From NCBI RefSeq assembly GCF_902728265.1, contig NZ_CACVBR010000027.1:1-47827 (forward strand): a stretch of DNA of 47,827 nucleotides, written 5' to 3'. Shown piece by piece: positions 8,295 through 17,568 of this stretch; position 1 is the first letter of the stretch; each line of letters begins with the position of its first letter. Position numbers and translations under genes: made by a program. Under the pieces are notes generated by a model. That model was not told the origin of the DNA, did not search any database, and saw only the letters and a program-made list of their open reading frames with translations. Source of the DNA: Chryseobacterium potabilaquae. GTDB taxonomy: Bacteria > Bacteroidota > Bacteroidia > Flavobacteriales > Weeksellaceae.

Positions 8295-8912
8295 TTAAAA
8301 TCCTGATATCCAATCCCATGACTCATTCCCTGAACCTCCTAAATACACCAATATTCCCGAACCTCCCGCCTGCACTTGGGTAAATACAGTATTCCTAGGA
8401 GCAGGTGAAATATCAATATTATTATTTCCTATATTGGATACATAAATTGTTTTCCCTACAGAAATTCCTGATGTAGGAAGTGTTAAGGTGTGTCCCGAGG
8501 TATCGATTTTTAATGTAATATAATCATCTGTAGGTAAGACTGTATAATCCGTTGTGATCTCCGTGGTAACATTAAAAGTTACCATAGAATTCCCTCCTAG
8601 AGATTTCCATTTCGAGGTAGGGTTATCATAATAGTAAAAGCCGGTTCCCGAAATATTGGAAGTTTTCCCTGAAGTTCCTGACCCAGAGATAACAAATACC
8701 AATACTCCATTTTGTGCAACGCCATAAGCTAAATCTTTAGCAGCCAGCTGAGCTACCGTGAAGCGAGGGATTAAAACTCCATCAGGAGAAGCAGTGGAAG
8801 AGGTTCCTACAACATCAAGAGTAGATTGGGGCGTATTCGTGTGTATTCCCACTTGTCCAAAAGCAAGAGTACTTGAGATTGCTGCCCATGCAACAATAAT
8901 TTTTTTTTTCAT
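8295..8912 (-). CDS. Secreted beta-rich protein related to the N-terminus of FISUMP proteins, 205 aa
   Basis: A signal peptide (MKKKIIVAWAAISSTLAFGQ) is followed by VGIHTNTPQSTLDVVG, the same opening as in the three larger FISUMP proteins of the window (QVGINTPDPKATFDIT, QTGINTSSPNATLDIT). Residues about 20-110 then follow the shared plan GVLIPRFTVAQLAA ... GVAQNGVLVFVISG ... GTGFYYYDNPTSKWKSLGG. The C-terminal half (VTTEITTDYTVLPTDDYITL ... TLTLPTSG ... GKTIYVSN) resembles a repeated beta-strand domain seen in flavobacterial exported proteins. It contains no FISUMP domain, so it looks like a stand-alone version of the N-terminal module, encoded just before a FISUMP gene. Function unknown; an export and surface-assembly role is plausible. 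Confidence 0.75.
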   Translation of the reverse strand: MKKKIIVAWAAISSTLAFGQVGIHTNTPQSTLDVVGTSSTASPDGVLIPRFTVAQLAAKDLAYGVAQNGVLVFVISGSGTSGKTSNISGTGFYYYDNPTSKWKSLGGNSMVTFNVTTEITTDYTVLPTDDYITLKIDTSGHTLTLPTSGISVGKTIYVSNIGNNNIDISPAPRNTVFTQVQAGGSGILVYLGGSGNESWDWISGF

Positions 8913-9052
8913 TTTTTTTGTTTGTGTTATTATATTAGCTGTATAAAGACTTTCTATCTAAATAGAACCTTTATATATTTAAATCAAGCAACCTATCTTC
9001 AAAAATTAGTTGCAGAATGTGTATCATCATTATTTAGATATGCTTTAAAAAT

Positions 9053-9081
9053 CCAAGGGTTATTTATCAGGTAACCCTTGG
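9053..9081 (-). promoter_or_regulatory. CCTTGG hairpin element upstream of the 205-aa/FISUMP1 unit
   Basis: A perfect 10-bp stem (CCAAGGGTTA with TAACCCTTGG, 9-nt loop) is followed on the minus strand by ATTTTTAAAG. It sits 141 bp upstream of the start at 8912 and 160 bp downstream of FISUMP2. Alone it would pass as the FISUMP2 terminator. Similar sequences lie upstream of the other FISUMP genes (11229, 27385, 30112), where no gene ends nearby, so a leader function is also possible. Confidence 0.5.
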
Positions 9082-9241
9082 GAGTGAAAAAACACTTTAC
9101 TATGATAAAATCTGATTTGGTTGTTAATTTCCAAAAAGGGGGTATACTAGATAGATTATAATACCTCCTATAGGTTAAATACTAAATGATATCCTCTAAA
9201 ATACGATGATATATTTCTAATCATTAATTCTAAGGTTATAA

Positions 9242-11122
9242 CTATTCTGATATACAACGCACAGAATTACCATCAGAACGCAAATCTGAATCAAAAAAGC
9301 TCACACCATACACTTGAGAAGCATCGAAAGTTATGACATAACTACGTCCATTTGGGTCCTCTGTACTAGACCAATATACCCCCTCATAACCACGATGATT
9401 CAATATCCCCGTGGAATAGTCACGATATCCCGCAGCAGGGAGCATTAACTGTTTAGCTCCACACTTATATACTAATGCCGATCCAAAATTTGAATCAATA
9501 TCTATAAAACTTCCAAGTCTACTCAGAGTACTATTATTATGTAATGTTATCCACTCAGTTCTTGTAGGAACACGATATCCTGATGGACAAGGATCTTGTG
9601 GTGCTTTTATAGGTGTTAATTCGCTTCCACTAGCATTCCATGAAAGATTAGGTGCGAATGTGCTATCCCAACCTATGATATTACTAGGAGGAGTATCAAC
9701 AGTAGCTACAGAAGCTTTTCTCCCCCATTGATAGTAATTCCCATGAATTTGCTTAATCGGGAAATTTGGGTCAAAACTTTCATCCGCTCCTTCATTATGA
9801 GTTTTCCAAGCTTTACTAGAACCACACATAACTAAAGATGTTTCCGTTGAAACTGTTGTACTCACATTACAAGATATACTACCAAAACTAATTGGAATTG
9901 TCATAGGTCCGGATGCTGTAGCTGATCCCGTTACATTATATACCAAACTACCATTACCCGTTGCCAGAGTTCCCGCCAGAAGCGTAAACGTTAAGCCATT
10001 TCGAGTAAATGATTGTTGAGGATAGGGTTCTCCATTTCCACCTGTATAAGGTATCATAAGTGTTCCTGTATAAACTTGACCTTGGTTAATAGTACCTGGT
10101 GAAAATATAGCACTACCACAGGTGAGAGAAGTTATACTTGCTGTAAAATCATCAACCTCTACTGTAAAAGTACACGATTTACCCGCAACTGTAATAGGAA
10201 AATTTGCTGTACCTGCGCCTGAAGGAATTCCTGTAATAGTAAATACAAAATTACTATTGCCTTCAAATAAAGTACCTCCAATTAAGTTAGCACTTAATCC
10301 TGTAACACCACCAGTCGAATTAAAACTTGCAGAAGGATAAGTACCTCCGTTTCCTCCTGTATAAGGAACTGTAGCATTGACTCCACTTGCCGATACACCA
10401 GAATGGACGGCTCCTGAAATAGTTGCAGTCGTACACTCAAGAGTTGTTATATGTCCTGTTGGAACATTTGATGAACACAACGATCCCCAATTGGGTACCA
10501 CAGGGTCCTTTGAATCATTAACCATCAAGCAACCTAAATCATCAAAACAATCCGAACAAAAAATAACAAGACCATGGGCAGGATGTACAATATTATTCAT
10601 CTCAGCCTCCAACATCCTTGGAGGAAGAAATCCATCATGGGTACTGGTAAGATCAAGAATCGCAGAAGGATCAGGAGCGCTTGTTCCCATACCAATTCTT
10701 CCACCCGTAAATCCTAAATTATTGCCATCCATAATCACATGACGTGTATTGGACAATGTGCCATCTGAATTATAAATATTACTACTACTTCCCAATTTTT
10801 TCCATTGATTCTGGGTAGCATCATAAAAATAGAATCCATAGGCATCTACTTTTATGGTCTGACCTATCTGATTGGCATCATCAGCAGGTTCGGTAACATA
10901 CACAATTACTCCATTTTGAGCAGCTCCATACACTCCGAGGATAGAAGCATTATGGAGAGAATTACCCGTTAATCTTGGAGGTAAAATACCTTCCGCAGTA
11001 CTTCCATTTGTATTTTTAGAAGTGATATCAAAAGTTGCCTTAGGATCAGGGGTATTAATACCGACCTGTCCATAAGCTAATACTTCAAAGAGTATTAAAG
11101 GTAATAAATACTTTTTTTTCAT
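9242..11122 (-). CDS. FISUMP-domain secreted protein 2, 626 aa
   Basis: The signal peptide is MKKKYLLPLILFEVLAYGQ. Residues about 20-225 are the N-terminal module shared with FISUMP3 and FISUMP4 (VGINTPDPKATFDITSKNTN, GVIVYVTEPADDANQIGQT, MGTSAPDPSAILDLTS, GLVIFCSDCFDDLGCLMVND). Two beta-sandwich repeats follow (VPYTGGNGGTYPSASF and IPYTGGNGEPYPQQSF). From about residue 432 to the end is the FISUMP domain (CGSSKAWKTHNEGADES, HGNYYQWGR, DPCPSGYRVPTRTEW, LMLPAAGYRDYSTG, GVYWSSTEDPNG, SVRCISE). It shares the full architecture of the duplicated FISUMP3/4 pair but is clearly diverged in sequence. The gene is probably monocistronic, with a leader motif about 107 bp upstream and a hairpin 160 bp downstream. 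Confidence 0.85.
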   Translation of the reverse strand: MKKKYLLPLILFEVLAYGQVGINTPDPKATFDITSKNTNGSTAEGILPPRLTGNSLHNASILGVYGAAQNGVIVYVTEPADDANQIGQTIKVDAYGFYFYDATQNQWKKLGSSSNIYNSDGTLSNTRHVIMDGNNLGFTGGRIGMGTSAPDPSAILDLTSTHDGFLPPRMLEAEMNNIVHPAHGLVIFCSDCFDDLGCLMVNDSKDPVVPNWGSLCSSNVPTGHITTLECTTATISGAVHSGVSASGVNATVPYTGGNGGTYPSASFNSTGGVTGLSANLIGGTLFEGNSNFVFTITGIPSGAGTANFPITVAGKSCTFTVEVDDFTASITSLTCGSAIFSPGTINQGQVYTGTLMIPYTGGNGEPYPQQSFTRNGLTFTLLAGTLATGNGSLVYNVTGSATASGPMTIPISFGSISCNVSTTVSTETSLVMCGSSKAWKTHNEGADESFDPNFPIKQIHGNYYQWGRKASVATVDTPPSNIIGWDSTFAPNLSWNASGSELTPIKAPQDPCPSGYRVPTRTEWITLHNNSTLSRLGSFIDIDSNFGSALVYKCGAKQLMLPAAGYRDYSTGILNHRGYEGVYWSSTEDPNGRSYVITFDASQVYGVSFFDSDLRSDGNSVRCISE

Positions 11123-11228
11123 AGGTTATTGCTTATTTAAGTTTTTTTATATAGCTCAGGAAAAACATATACGTTGATAAATAGCATTTTCCTTACTATC
11201 CATAGCTGTTTAGTAAATTCTTTAAAAC

Positions 11229-11256
11229 TCCGAGGGTTATGATTAATACCTTTGGA
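11229..11256 (-). promoter_or_regulatory. Degenerate CCCTCGG/CCAAAGG leader element upstream of FISUMP2
   Basis: The minus strand reads AACCCTCGGAGTTTTAAAG, matching the pattern of the other leaders (AACCCTTGGATTTTTAAAG at 9053; ATCCTTGGGCTTTTAAAA at 30112). The pairing arm (TCCAAAGG) has two mismatches, so the stem is weak here. It lies 107 bp upstream of the FISUMP2 start. Confidence 0.35.
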
Positions 11257-12696
11257 AATAAAAACATTTTATATGATAAAATCTTAATATCTTTTTTACT
11301 AGGAAAGACAGTCTATATTGTCAGAACATGTGTAGAATAGTTAAAAACCGGGGTTGTATGATATTCACCCCGGTAAATACTAAAATAATATACTAAAATA
11401 CGATGTCATGCCAATAGAACATTTATAAAACAACGTCACACATTTTGTAGAATGAACTGTTTAAAAGAATATTAATTACCCCCTGGGCTAAAATATATTT
11501 TAAGAATAAAGTCATTGGTATTTATCGGAATGAGGTATAAAATAGGGAGGGTTTTAGTCTTTTCAGTACACTCATTAATCTCAAATATACTAGAGAAATA
11601 ATATTGTCTTTTCATTAATGTTGTTTTTTATGGAGTTTAAATTTTCCTATCAATGTTATCAAACTATATATAGGTATTTATAATAGTCTCTAATTGAGAA
11701 GTATTTAACAAACTGTCATCAAAGAAGTATTCTAGAATTCTTATAGTTAGATGGAATTCTGAAACTAATTTTCAGAGCTTTTATTAATATGGAATTGAAT
11801 ATTTTTTTTTCATCATTGTAAGTGTCTGTTTAATTAGGTTTATATTATTAATTATATATGCAAATTTATAAGGACTTCCTCTTATCCTCACTATCAAACT
11901 CGTGGAACTATTACTGTGTTTTCGTGGAATTATTTCCACAAAATATAGTAATAATACTACAACCCATAGAGAGAGTATAATCAAAAACAAGAAACTAAAC
12001 AACACATTATTAGCACATTATATTTTTCCAGATTATATGTTATACCACCAGTAGAATATTAATATCCCATAACACATTTGATGGACAAGATCTAGATGTA
12101 TTTTTGAGACTATAGATTAGTCAAAACTATTTTTGTCAATACACCAAAGGATGGAATTTTTCAAAAAGAATGAAAGTGCTATGCTCATATTAGATGCCTC
12201 TGTAGCCCATCTATATAATAAAAACATCCTATTCAAGCTGATTTTAAATAAAAATGTAGATTTAATATTATATGTTGTGGAAAAAAATCCACATCAGAAT
12301 AAGAATATATGTATACATTTGGCCATAAATAGATAGAAAAAGTCTTCTAATTTTGTCAATATAAATTAGAGTTATTTCAAAAAACAAAGTAAAAAAATAG
12401 AGCTTGAATTTTTGATATTGCTTTAAAGAGACTGACAAATAATTATGTATCATTTCGTAAACCTAATTATACTTCCGATGAAGATTTTTTAGAAATCAAT
12501 ATAATTTAAGAATAATAAATAGATTAACTTTAACAAAAGACTCTTAGATAATTTGAATTTCTAACCTCTGTTCATAGAAGAAACAAAAGAAGCTTTTATT
12601 TGTAATTTATACAGTACTTATTAGTAAGTATTGCATAATAACCAAGCACGGCAAGGCTGTCTTTATAATTATATTTGTATTATAAAACTATTAAGG
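11257..12696. other. Gene-poor divergent spacer between FISUMP2 and the sensor kinase
   Basis: About 1.4 kb without a supported gene lies between divergently transcribed units. Short open frames occur (11784-12005 on minus, 12133-12336 on plus from a TTG), but neither has a recognisable domain or convincing start. Two small hairpins are visible, GTGGAA/TTCCAC near 11923 and TGTGGA/TCCACA near 12279. Promoters for the kinase operon should lie in the last few hundred bases, but no clean TAnnTTTG box was found. Confidence 0.45.
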
Positions 12697-15627
12697 ATGA
12701 AGCTCTTATACTTTTTATTTATTATCTTTTTAATGAATTTGAAGGGACAGTCTTATACTTCTCAATGGTATAATACGGATAACGGACTGCCTCAAAATAG
12801 TGTAAAAGATATTATCAAGGACAAATATGGTTTTATTTGGCTGGCTACCGAAAATGGTCTCGTAAAATATGATGGAAAGCAATTTACTATATTTAATGAT
12901 CCCAAGTCCAAAAACTACTATCCCTCCATCTTTTTAGGCAATCTACAAAGAGATTACATTCTCACTTATAATGATATTAATGAAAATATACAATTTATCA
13001 CTCAAAGAAAAGTGGTTGTAAAAAACGGTCCTATCACTGAAAAAACTATTACGAGAAAAGGAAAGAATTATACTAATTTCTATATTGCTTTTAAAGGAAA
13101 AAGTGAAGATAAGACCCATAGCTATTTTATTCGTGTACAATCAGGAATATATTATTTTGAAAAAAATAGAATCATTTATGAAAACCATTCAAAGTATGAG
13201 ATCATCATCCCTATACAATTAAGCGATGATATTCTTGAAAATACATTTGTCCACGGCGAAACTATTTTTATCCCTTATATAATCAATAAAAAAATGCTAT
13301 TCATTATGGATGGAAAAACCAAGTATGAAGAAGCCCCATCTATTTATACTTCTCCTAAGAGCAAATTTTATAGAAATTTACTGCATAGACAAGTTTTTAT
13401 TGTAAATAAAGATATTATATATCGTAGCAGTTTTCAGAACAATAAGTTAGTTGCAACTAAACTCATTACCTACAAAAATTTTGGATATAACTATTTTAAC
13501 TCACTATATTATGATGAAGCATATAGCAATTTATATTTAGGTAGTTATAGCAAAGGATTAAATATTGTAAAGATATCCAACTTTTCCGTTTCCCTCAAAA
13601 ACGGTCCTTATGAAAGTGATGTTTTTTATGCTGCAATGCCATTTGGAAAAGATAAAGTTATTACTGAAAAAGGAGGTGTTTACAATAAATTTTCAATAGT
13701 CTATGATTATAAATTCAAGGAAGAATATTCCAGAGCTAGTATGATTTATGATTCGGAAGGAAACATCATAAGCAAGAAGCAACATAAACTTTTTAAAAGA
13801 TATAAAAAGGGGAATTTTCATGTGGAAGATACTCTTCATATCAATGCCCATCTGCATAAACAAGTAAATAACGTTTTTAAAAGCAAAGATCTTTATATAA
13901 TTTCGTTGGAAGATTCTTTGGGATATTATCTTGCTCTATATAAAAATGATAAGTTTGATAAAACCAATCAGCTATTTAAATTTAAATGGGATATAACTTG
14001 CGTAACTCATTATGATAATAATCATCTTCTTGTAGGAAACAGAAAAGGGCTATTTATCATTTCACTCGTCACCCATACAATAAGTAGAATAAATGGGAGT
14101 CAAAATCTTTTTATAAAGTCCATCAAAAGAACATCAGATGGAAATTTCTGGCTTACTACTGTTGCCAATGGTTTTTATTTACTTAAAAATAATCATCTTA
14201 TTAATATGCCGTTAGATCCCAATAAATATATTGTATCCGCCCACTGTATCCTTGAAGATAACCATGATGGTATGTGGATATCTACCAATAATGGATTATT
14301 TAAAGTCCTAAAAAGACAATTACTGAGTTATAGTAAGAATAGAAAAACAAAGGTTTACTATCATCGTTTTACCCGATATGACGGTTTTAAAACAAATGAA
14401 TTCAATGGTCTTTGTACACCTTGTGCCAACATATTGCCCAATGGAAATTTTGTATTTCCTTCTTTAGAAGGTTTGGTTTTTTTCAATCCGGATAATATTC
14501 ATGTGAACTATCCTCAATATATTTATGTAGAACGAGCTAAGATTCAAAAATCAGAAATTGATTTCACCCATACACTCACCCTGCCAAAAGATTATAAGAT
14601 GGCCATTATATATATTGATGTTCCCTATTATGGAAATACTGAAAATTTATATGTAGAAGCAAGATTAGAAGGATCTGAATCGTCATCTTGGGAAAGAATT
14701 GAAGGAAATCGATATACAATCAGTAATGTATCACCTGGGCATTATCAATTGCATATAAGAGCACTAGTCTCAGAAAATGGACAATTTATAGATAAAACAA
14801 TATCTGTAGAAATTAAGCCCTATTTTTATCAGACTATTTTATTTAAAACCCTTGTTCCTCTTTTAGGATTGATTATCCTATTTCTGATCATCCAACTCAG
14901 AACAAATTCATTAAATAAAGCATTAAAAACTTCCCATCATCAACTTAAAAACGCCTCCGAACATCAGAGAAATCTTATAGAAGCCATCAGTCATGATATT
15001 ACAACTCCTGTAAAGTATATCACCCTAATTTCACAAAAACTTCATGAGGCAAAAGAAGACACAATACTTCAGAAAGAATGGTTTAAAAGTATATTTATTT
15101 CTTCCGAACAGCTATATAAATTTACTCTAGGACTTAAAGATTATGCACAGTTATTTAATGAGGAAGGTTTATTAAATCTTGAGATATGCCATATTTACGA
15201 AGAAGTAGAAGAAAAAAAATTATTATTTGAAGAAATTGGAAAAAAGAAAAATATCATTATTCATAATTTTTGTGATCCACAAATAGCAGTAAAAGCTAAT
15301 AAAAAAATTCTCACTACCATTCTTCATAACATCATTGATAATGCCGTAAAATACACCTCAGATGGAGATATTTTTATCAGCACTTATTTACATAAAGAAC
15401 AAACTGAAATTGTAATAGAAGATACCGGAAAAGGTATGTCTCAGGAACAAATAAAATATTATTCGGATATCTTCAAAAATCATGATACATCAGGCAAAAA
15501 CTTTAAGAAATACGGACTAGGTCTACATATGGTTCTCCCCTTGGTAAAAAAACTTAATTGGCAAATAAGTTTTCATCCCAATACTCCAAAAGGAACAAAA
15601 GTTAAAATTATAATTAAAAAAATATAA
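12697..15627 (+). CDS. Two-component sensor histidine kinase with reg_prop propeller and Y_Y_Y domain, 976 aa
   Basis: The start at 12697 is chosen because it begins a signal sequence (MKLLYFLFIIFLMNLKGQS); a TTG at 12631 would add 22 residues in front of it. Residues about 20-640 form a periplasmic beta-propeller with reg_prop repeats (GLPQNSVKDIIKDKYGFIWL, then DGNFWLTTVANGFYLL and HDGMWISTNNGLFKV). A Y_Y_Y-like sandwich (about 640-710), a transmembrane segment (about 715-737) and a kinase core follow. Phospho-acceptor His766 lies in SHDITTPVKYI, the N box is NIIDNAVKYT (about 878), G1 is DTGKGM from Asp909, and G2 is YGLGLHM from Tyr939. It lacks the receiver and AraC domains of hybrid polysaccharide sensors and instead has a separate regulator starting 2 bp after its stop. 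The periplasmic ligand is unknown. Confidence 0.92.
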   Translation: MKLLYFLFIIFLMNLKGQSYTSQWYNTDNGLPQNSVKDIIKDKYGFIWLATENGLVKYDGKQFTIFNDPKSKNYYPSIFLGNLQRDYILTYNDINENIQFITQRKVVVKNGPITEKTITRKGKNYTNFYIAFKGKSEDKTHSYFIRVQSGIYYFEKNRIIYENHSKYEIIIPIQLSDDILENTFVHGETIFIPYIINKKMLFIMDGKTKYEEAPSIYTSPKSKFYRNLLHRQVFIVNKDIIYRSSFQNNKLVATKLITYKNFGYNYFNSLYYDEAYSNLYLGSYSKGLNIVKISNFSVSLKNGPYESDVFYAAMPFGKDKVITEKGGVYNKFSIVYDYKFKEEYSRASMIYDSEGNIISKKQHKLFKRYKKGNFHVEDTLHINAHLHKQVNNVFKSKDLYIISLEDSLGYYLALYKNDKFDKTNQLFKFKWDITCVTHYDNNHLLVGNRKGLFIISLVTHTISRINGSQNLFIKSIKRTSDGNFWLTTVANGFYLLKNNHLINMPLDPNKYIVSAHCILEDNHDGMWISTNNGLFKVLKRQLLSYSKNRKTKVYYHRFTRYDGFKTNEFNGLCTPCANILPNGNFVFPSLEGLVFFNPDNIHVNYPQYIYVERAKIQKSEIDFTHTLTLPKDYKMAIIYIDVPYYGNTENLYVEARLEGSESSSWERIEGNRYTISNVSPGHYQLHIRALVSENGQFIDKTISVEIKPYFYQTILFKTLVPLLGLIILFLIIQLRTNSLNKALKTSHHQLKNASEHQRNLIEAISHDITTPVKYITLISQKLHEAKEDTILQKEWFKSIFISSEQLYKFTLGLKDYAQLFNEEGLLNLEICHIYEEVEEKKLLFEEIGKKKNIIIHNFCDPQIAVKANKKILTTILHNIIDNAVKYTSDGDIFISTYLHKEQTEIVIEDTGKGMSQEQIKYYSDIFKNHDTSGKNFKKYGLGLHMVLPLVKKLNWQISFHPNTPKGTKVKIIIKKI

Positions 15628-15629
15628 TC

Positions 15630-16241
15630 ATGAATAAAAAAATATTGATTGTTGATGACCATTCTGTCGTAAGAGTAGGGACTTCTATTATTTTGGAAAA
15701 TGAATTTAAAGATATTACTCTAGGTTTCGCTTCCGATTATGATGAAATTAAAGAAAAATTATCTGTTGAAAAATTTGACCTTATTTTACTTGATCTGGAT
15801 ATTCCGGGCAGTCTTTTTAAAGAAATGATTAAAGAATTAAAGGCTATTCAAAACGATATTTTAATTATGATATTTTCCTCTTATAAAGAAGATATTGCTA
15901 TACAATACATTAAAGAAGGCGCAGACGGTTTTTTTAATAAACTCAATAGTGAAGCAGCTCTCATCAAAGCTGTTGAATCTATGTTTGAAAGTGGATATTA
16001 CTATCCTGCTGAGCTGATCCATCAATTTGTAAAGGAACCCAAAAAAGCAGCCAACGAGATATTATCTGAAAGAGAGTTTCAGATCTTTAAATTATTAGCC
16101 ATAGGAAATGGAAATCTTGAAATAGCAAATATTCTTAACATTCAAGTATCTACAGTAGGAACATATAAAAAAAGAATCTTTGATAAATTAAAGATCAAGA
16201 ACATTATTGACTTAGCAAAAATCTACAGCAATTTGCATTAG
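15630..16241 (+). CDS. LuxR/NarL-type response regulator, 203 aa
   Basis: An N-terminal receiver domain has the acidic pair Asp9-Asp10 (ILIVDDHSVVR), phospho-acceptor Asp55 (FDLILLDLDIPG), a Thr/Ser switch region (IMIFSSYKED) and the conserved Lys in GFFNKLN. The C-terminal domain, about residues 143-203, is a NarL/LuxR helix-turn-helix (LSEREFQIFKLLAIGNGNLE, then IANILNIQVSTVGTYKKRIF). The gene begins 2 bp after the kinase stop, so the two are almost certainly translated together and form a cognate pair. It is transcribed toward the STAS-PPTase pair and the NRPS genes, making control of those genes or of the FISUMP genes a reasonable but unproven guess. Confidence 0.93.
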   Translation: MNKKILIVDDHSVVRVGTSIILENEFKDITLGFASDYDEIKEKLSVEKFDLILLDLDIPGSLFKEMIKELKAIQNDILIMIFSSYKEDIAIQYIKEGADGFFNKLNSEAALIKAVESMFESGYYYPAELIHQFVKEPKKAANEILSEREFQIFKLLAIGNGNLEIANILNIQVSTVGTYKKRIFDKLKIKNIIDLAKIYSNLH

Positions 16242-16551
16242 TGAGTCCTATTGGCGATTAAATAACCAATATAAATTTATAATTGAGCTAACTTTCTAGC
16301 CTTATAAGTTTTTCAACTATTTTCTGATTTGGTATACAATATGTATTCAACTAAGTAAAGGATGCTGCTCCATAATCTATTCTGTTTACTATGTATTATT
16401 ATCCAAAGAATAATATATGACTGGATATTAAAAAAACATTAAAATTTCCAGGAAATAAGGCTATGTAGTCTAATTTTAAACAAAAAATAATAGTTCAAAA
16501 TCCTGATTAATATCATGAATATAATTCTTTTATTGATGATATATTTTTCGC

Positions 16552-16559
16552 TAATTTTG
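16552..16559 (+). promoter_or_regulatory. Candidate -7 box (TAATTTTG) for the STAS-PPTase unit
   Basis: TAATTTTG is an exact TAnnTTTG match ending 18 bp before the preferred STAS start at 16578. A TTG lies 16 bp upstream (16533-16535), slightly closer than usual. Because the box falls inside a longer possible ORF beginning at 16515, it favours the internal ATG as the real start. About 310 bp of AT-rich sequence without other features separates it from the regulator. Confidence 0.45.
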
Positions 16560-16577
16560 CAGCCTCTTAAAATAAAT

Positions 16578-16910
16578 ATGAAAAACAGTATCAGTAAAAT
16601 AGGTCAGCAAACCATCGTTCAAATAAACGGGTGTATGGATAGTTTAAATGCTCAAGAATTTGCACAAAGCATTCAGCCTTTATTCAAAGAAGATAAACCT
16701 GATGTTCATATAGACTGTTCCGGATTACAGTATATAAATAGTAATGGATTACGTGTTTTCATGACATTACTCAAATATATAAGTAGTATGAATGGGCAAC
16801 TTTTCCTTACTCAATTACGTCCCGAAGTTAAAGATATATTTGATATGACAGGATTTTCAGCTTTATTTGATTTATTAGATGATAATAGAAGCTATGCTTT
16901 ATTTAGATGA
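16578..16910 (+). CDS. STAS-domain protein (anti-sigma factor antagonist type) 1, 110 aa
   Basis: This is a single STAS domain of the SpoIIAA/RsbV type. The strand-helix pattern is intact (QTIVQINGCMDSLNAQEFAQ, then HIDCSGLQYINSNGLRVFMT). Ser55 in YINSNGLR aligns with the serine phosphorylated in SpoIIAA, so switching by a partner kinase is possible. No RsbW/SpoIIAB-like kinase, PP2C phosphatase or sigma factor is in the window. The start at 16578 gives the same N-terminus as the second STAS gene (MKNSISKIG compared with MKNTIKNVD); an upstream ATG at 16515 would add 21 hydrophobic residues. The 3' end overlaps the PPTase gene by 32 bp, implying translational coupling. Its function next to the NRPS machinery is unknown. 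Confidence 0.88.
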   Translation: MKNSISKIGQQTIVQINGCMDSLNAQEFAQSIQPLFKEDKPDVHIDCSGLQYINSNGLRVFMTLLKYISSMNGQLFLTQLRPEVKDIFDMTGFSALFDLLDDNRSYALFR

Positions 16911-17472
16911 TTTAATCGAAAATTGGAGTAATTCTGAAATTGAACGCCATTTAAAGGGTGTATCGGTAGAAAGACAAGAAAAGATTCGTAGCTATATGAT
17001 GCCCCTTGACCGGGAACTAAGTCTTAAAAGTTACCAATTATTACAAAAGGGACTAAAATGTCAATATGGCATTTCGGAGCCTCCCATTTTTAAATATAAT
17101 CAATATAAAAAACCATCATTGGCCCAATATCCGAATATTCATTTTAATTTGAGCCATTGTAAAAATGCTGTTGCCTGCTATATTGCAGAACATCCGGTAG
17201 GTATAGACGTTGAAAAAATAGATTCTTTTGATTCAGACTTGGCCCAATATGTTCTTAATCCAAAAGAATATGAACAGGTAGAAATGAGTGAAAATCCAGC
17301 TGTAGAATTTACATTATTATGGACCATGAAAGAAAGCCTTGTCAAATTAATAGGAGAAGGAATTGATAATCAAAGCTTACCTAATATTCTACATAACCGT
17401 TCACTATATCACTTTGAATCAATTATCAATAAGGAAAAGGGATATGTAGTCACTTCTTGTATTGTAAAATAA
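16879..17472 (+). CDS. Sfp-type 4'-phosphopantetheinyl transferase, 197 aa
   Basis: The enzyme moves the phosphopantetheine arm of CoA to the Ser of carrier domains, here presumably those of the two NRPSs. The family motifs are visible: PNIHFNLSHC around residues 86-94, VGIDVEKI at 107-114 with the metal-binding Asp110 and Glu112, and WTMKESLVKLIGEG at 148-161 with the third acidic residue, Glu152. The length fits the Sfp/Gsp group (about 200-230 aa). The start is uncertain between 16879 and 16894 (MLYLDDL, the more usual N-terminus); both overlap the STAS gene. It is followed by a strong terminator and converges on NRPS1. This is the only PPTase seen in the locus. Confidence 0.92.
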   Translation: MIIEAMLYLDDLIENWSNSEIERHLKGVSVERQEKIRSYMMPLDRELSLKSYQLLQKGLKCQYGISEPPIFKYNQYKKPSLAQYPNIHFNLSHCKNAVACYIAEHPVGIDVEKIDSFDSDLAQYVLNPKEYEQVEMSENPAVEFTLLWTMKESLVKLIGEGIDNQSLPNILHNRSLYHFESIINKEKGYVVTSCIVK

Positions 17473-17505
17473 TCCAAAAACTAAGTATAGTTTCTGTAAA
17501 AATAA

Positions 17506-17538
17506 AAGGGTCTCATTTAATTTTTAAATGAGACCCTT
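17506..17538. terminator. Bidirectional terminator between PPTase and NRPS1
   Basis: A perfect 14-bp stem (AAGGGTCTCATTTA with TAAATGAGACCCTT, loop ATTTT) lies between the convergent stops at 17472 and 17553. It can serve both strands, although neither side has a long U run. Confidence 0.75.
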
Positions 17539-17544
17539 CATTGA

Positions 17545-17568
17545 TTTATCTTTTATATAAAAGATAAA
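17545..17568. repeat. Perfect 24-bp AT palindrome over the NRPS1 stop codon
   Basis: Bases 17545-17568 equal their own reverse complement (arms TTTATCTTTTAT and ATAAAAGATAAA). The palindrome covers the last codons and stop of NRPS1, right next to the bidirectional terminator. It could strengthen termination or be a recombination or processing site. Confidence 0.5.

Noticed and set aside
11784..12005. 73-codon open frame on minus with a hydrophobic start
   Set aside because: There is no family resemblance or start signal; a hydrophobic segment is expected by chance in AT-rich DNA.
12133..12336. 67-codon open frame on plus with a TTG start
   Set aside because: Weak start, no domain, and gene-poor surroundings.
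16515..16577. Upstream start for STAS1 adding 21 hydrophobic residues
   Set aside because: The paralogue begins at the equivalent of the internal ATG, and a TAATTTTG promoter box lies inside the extension.
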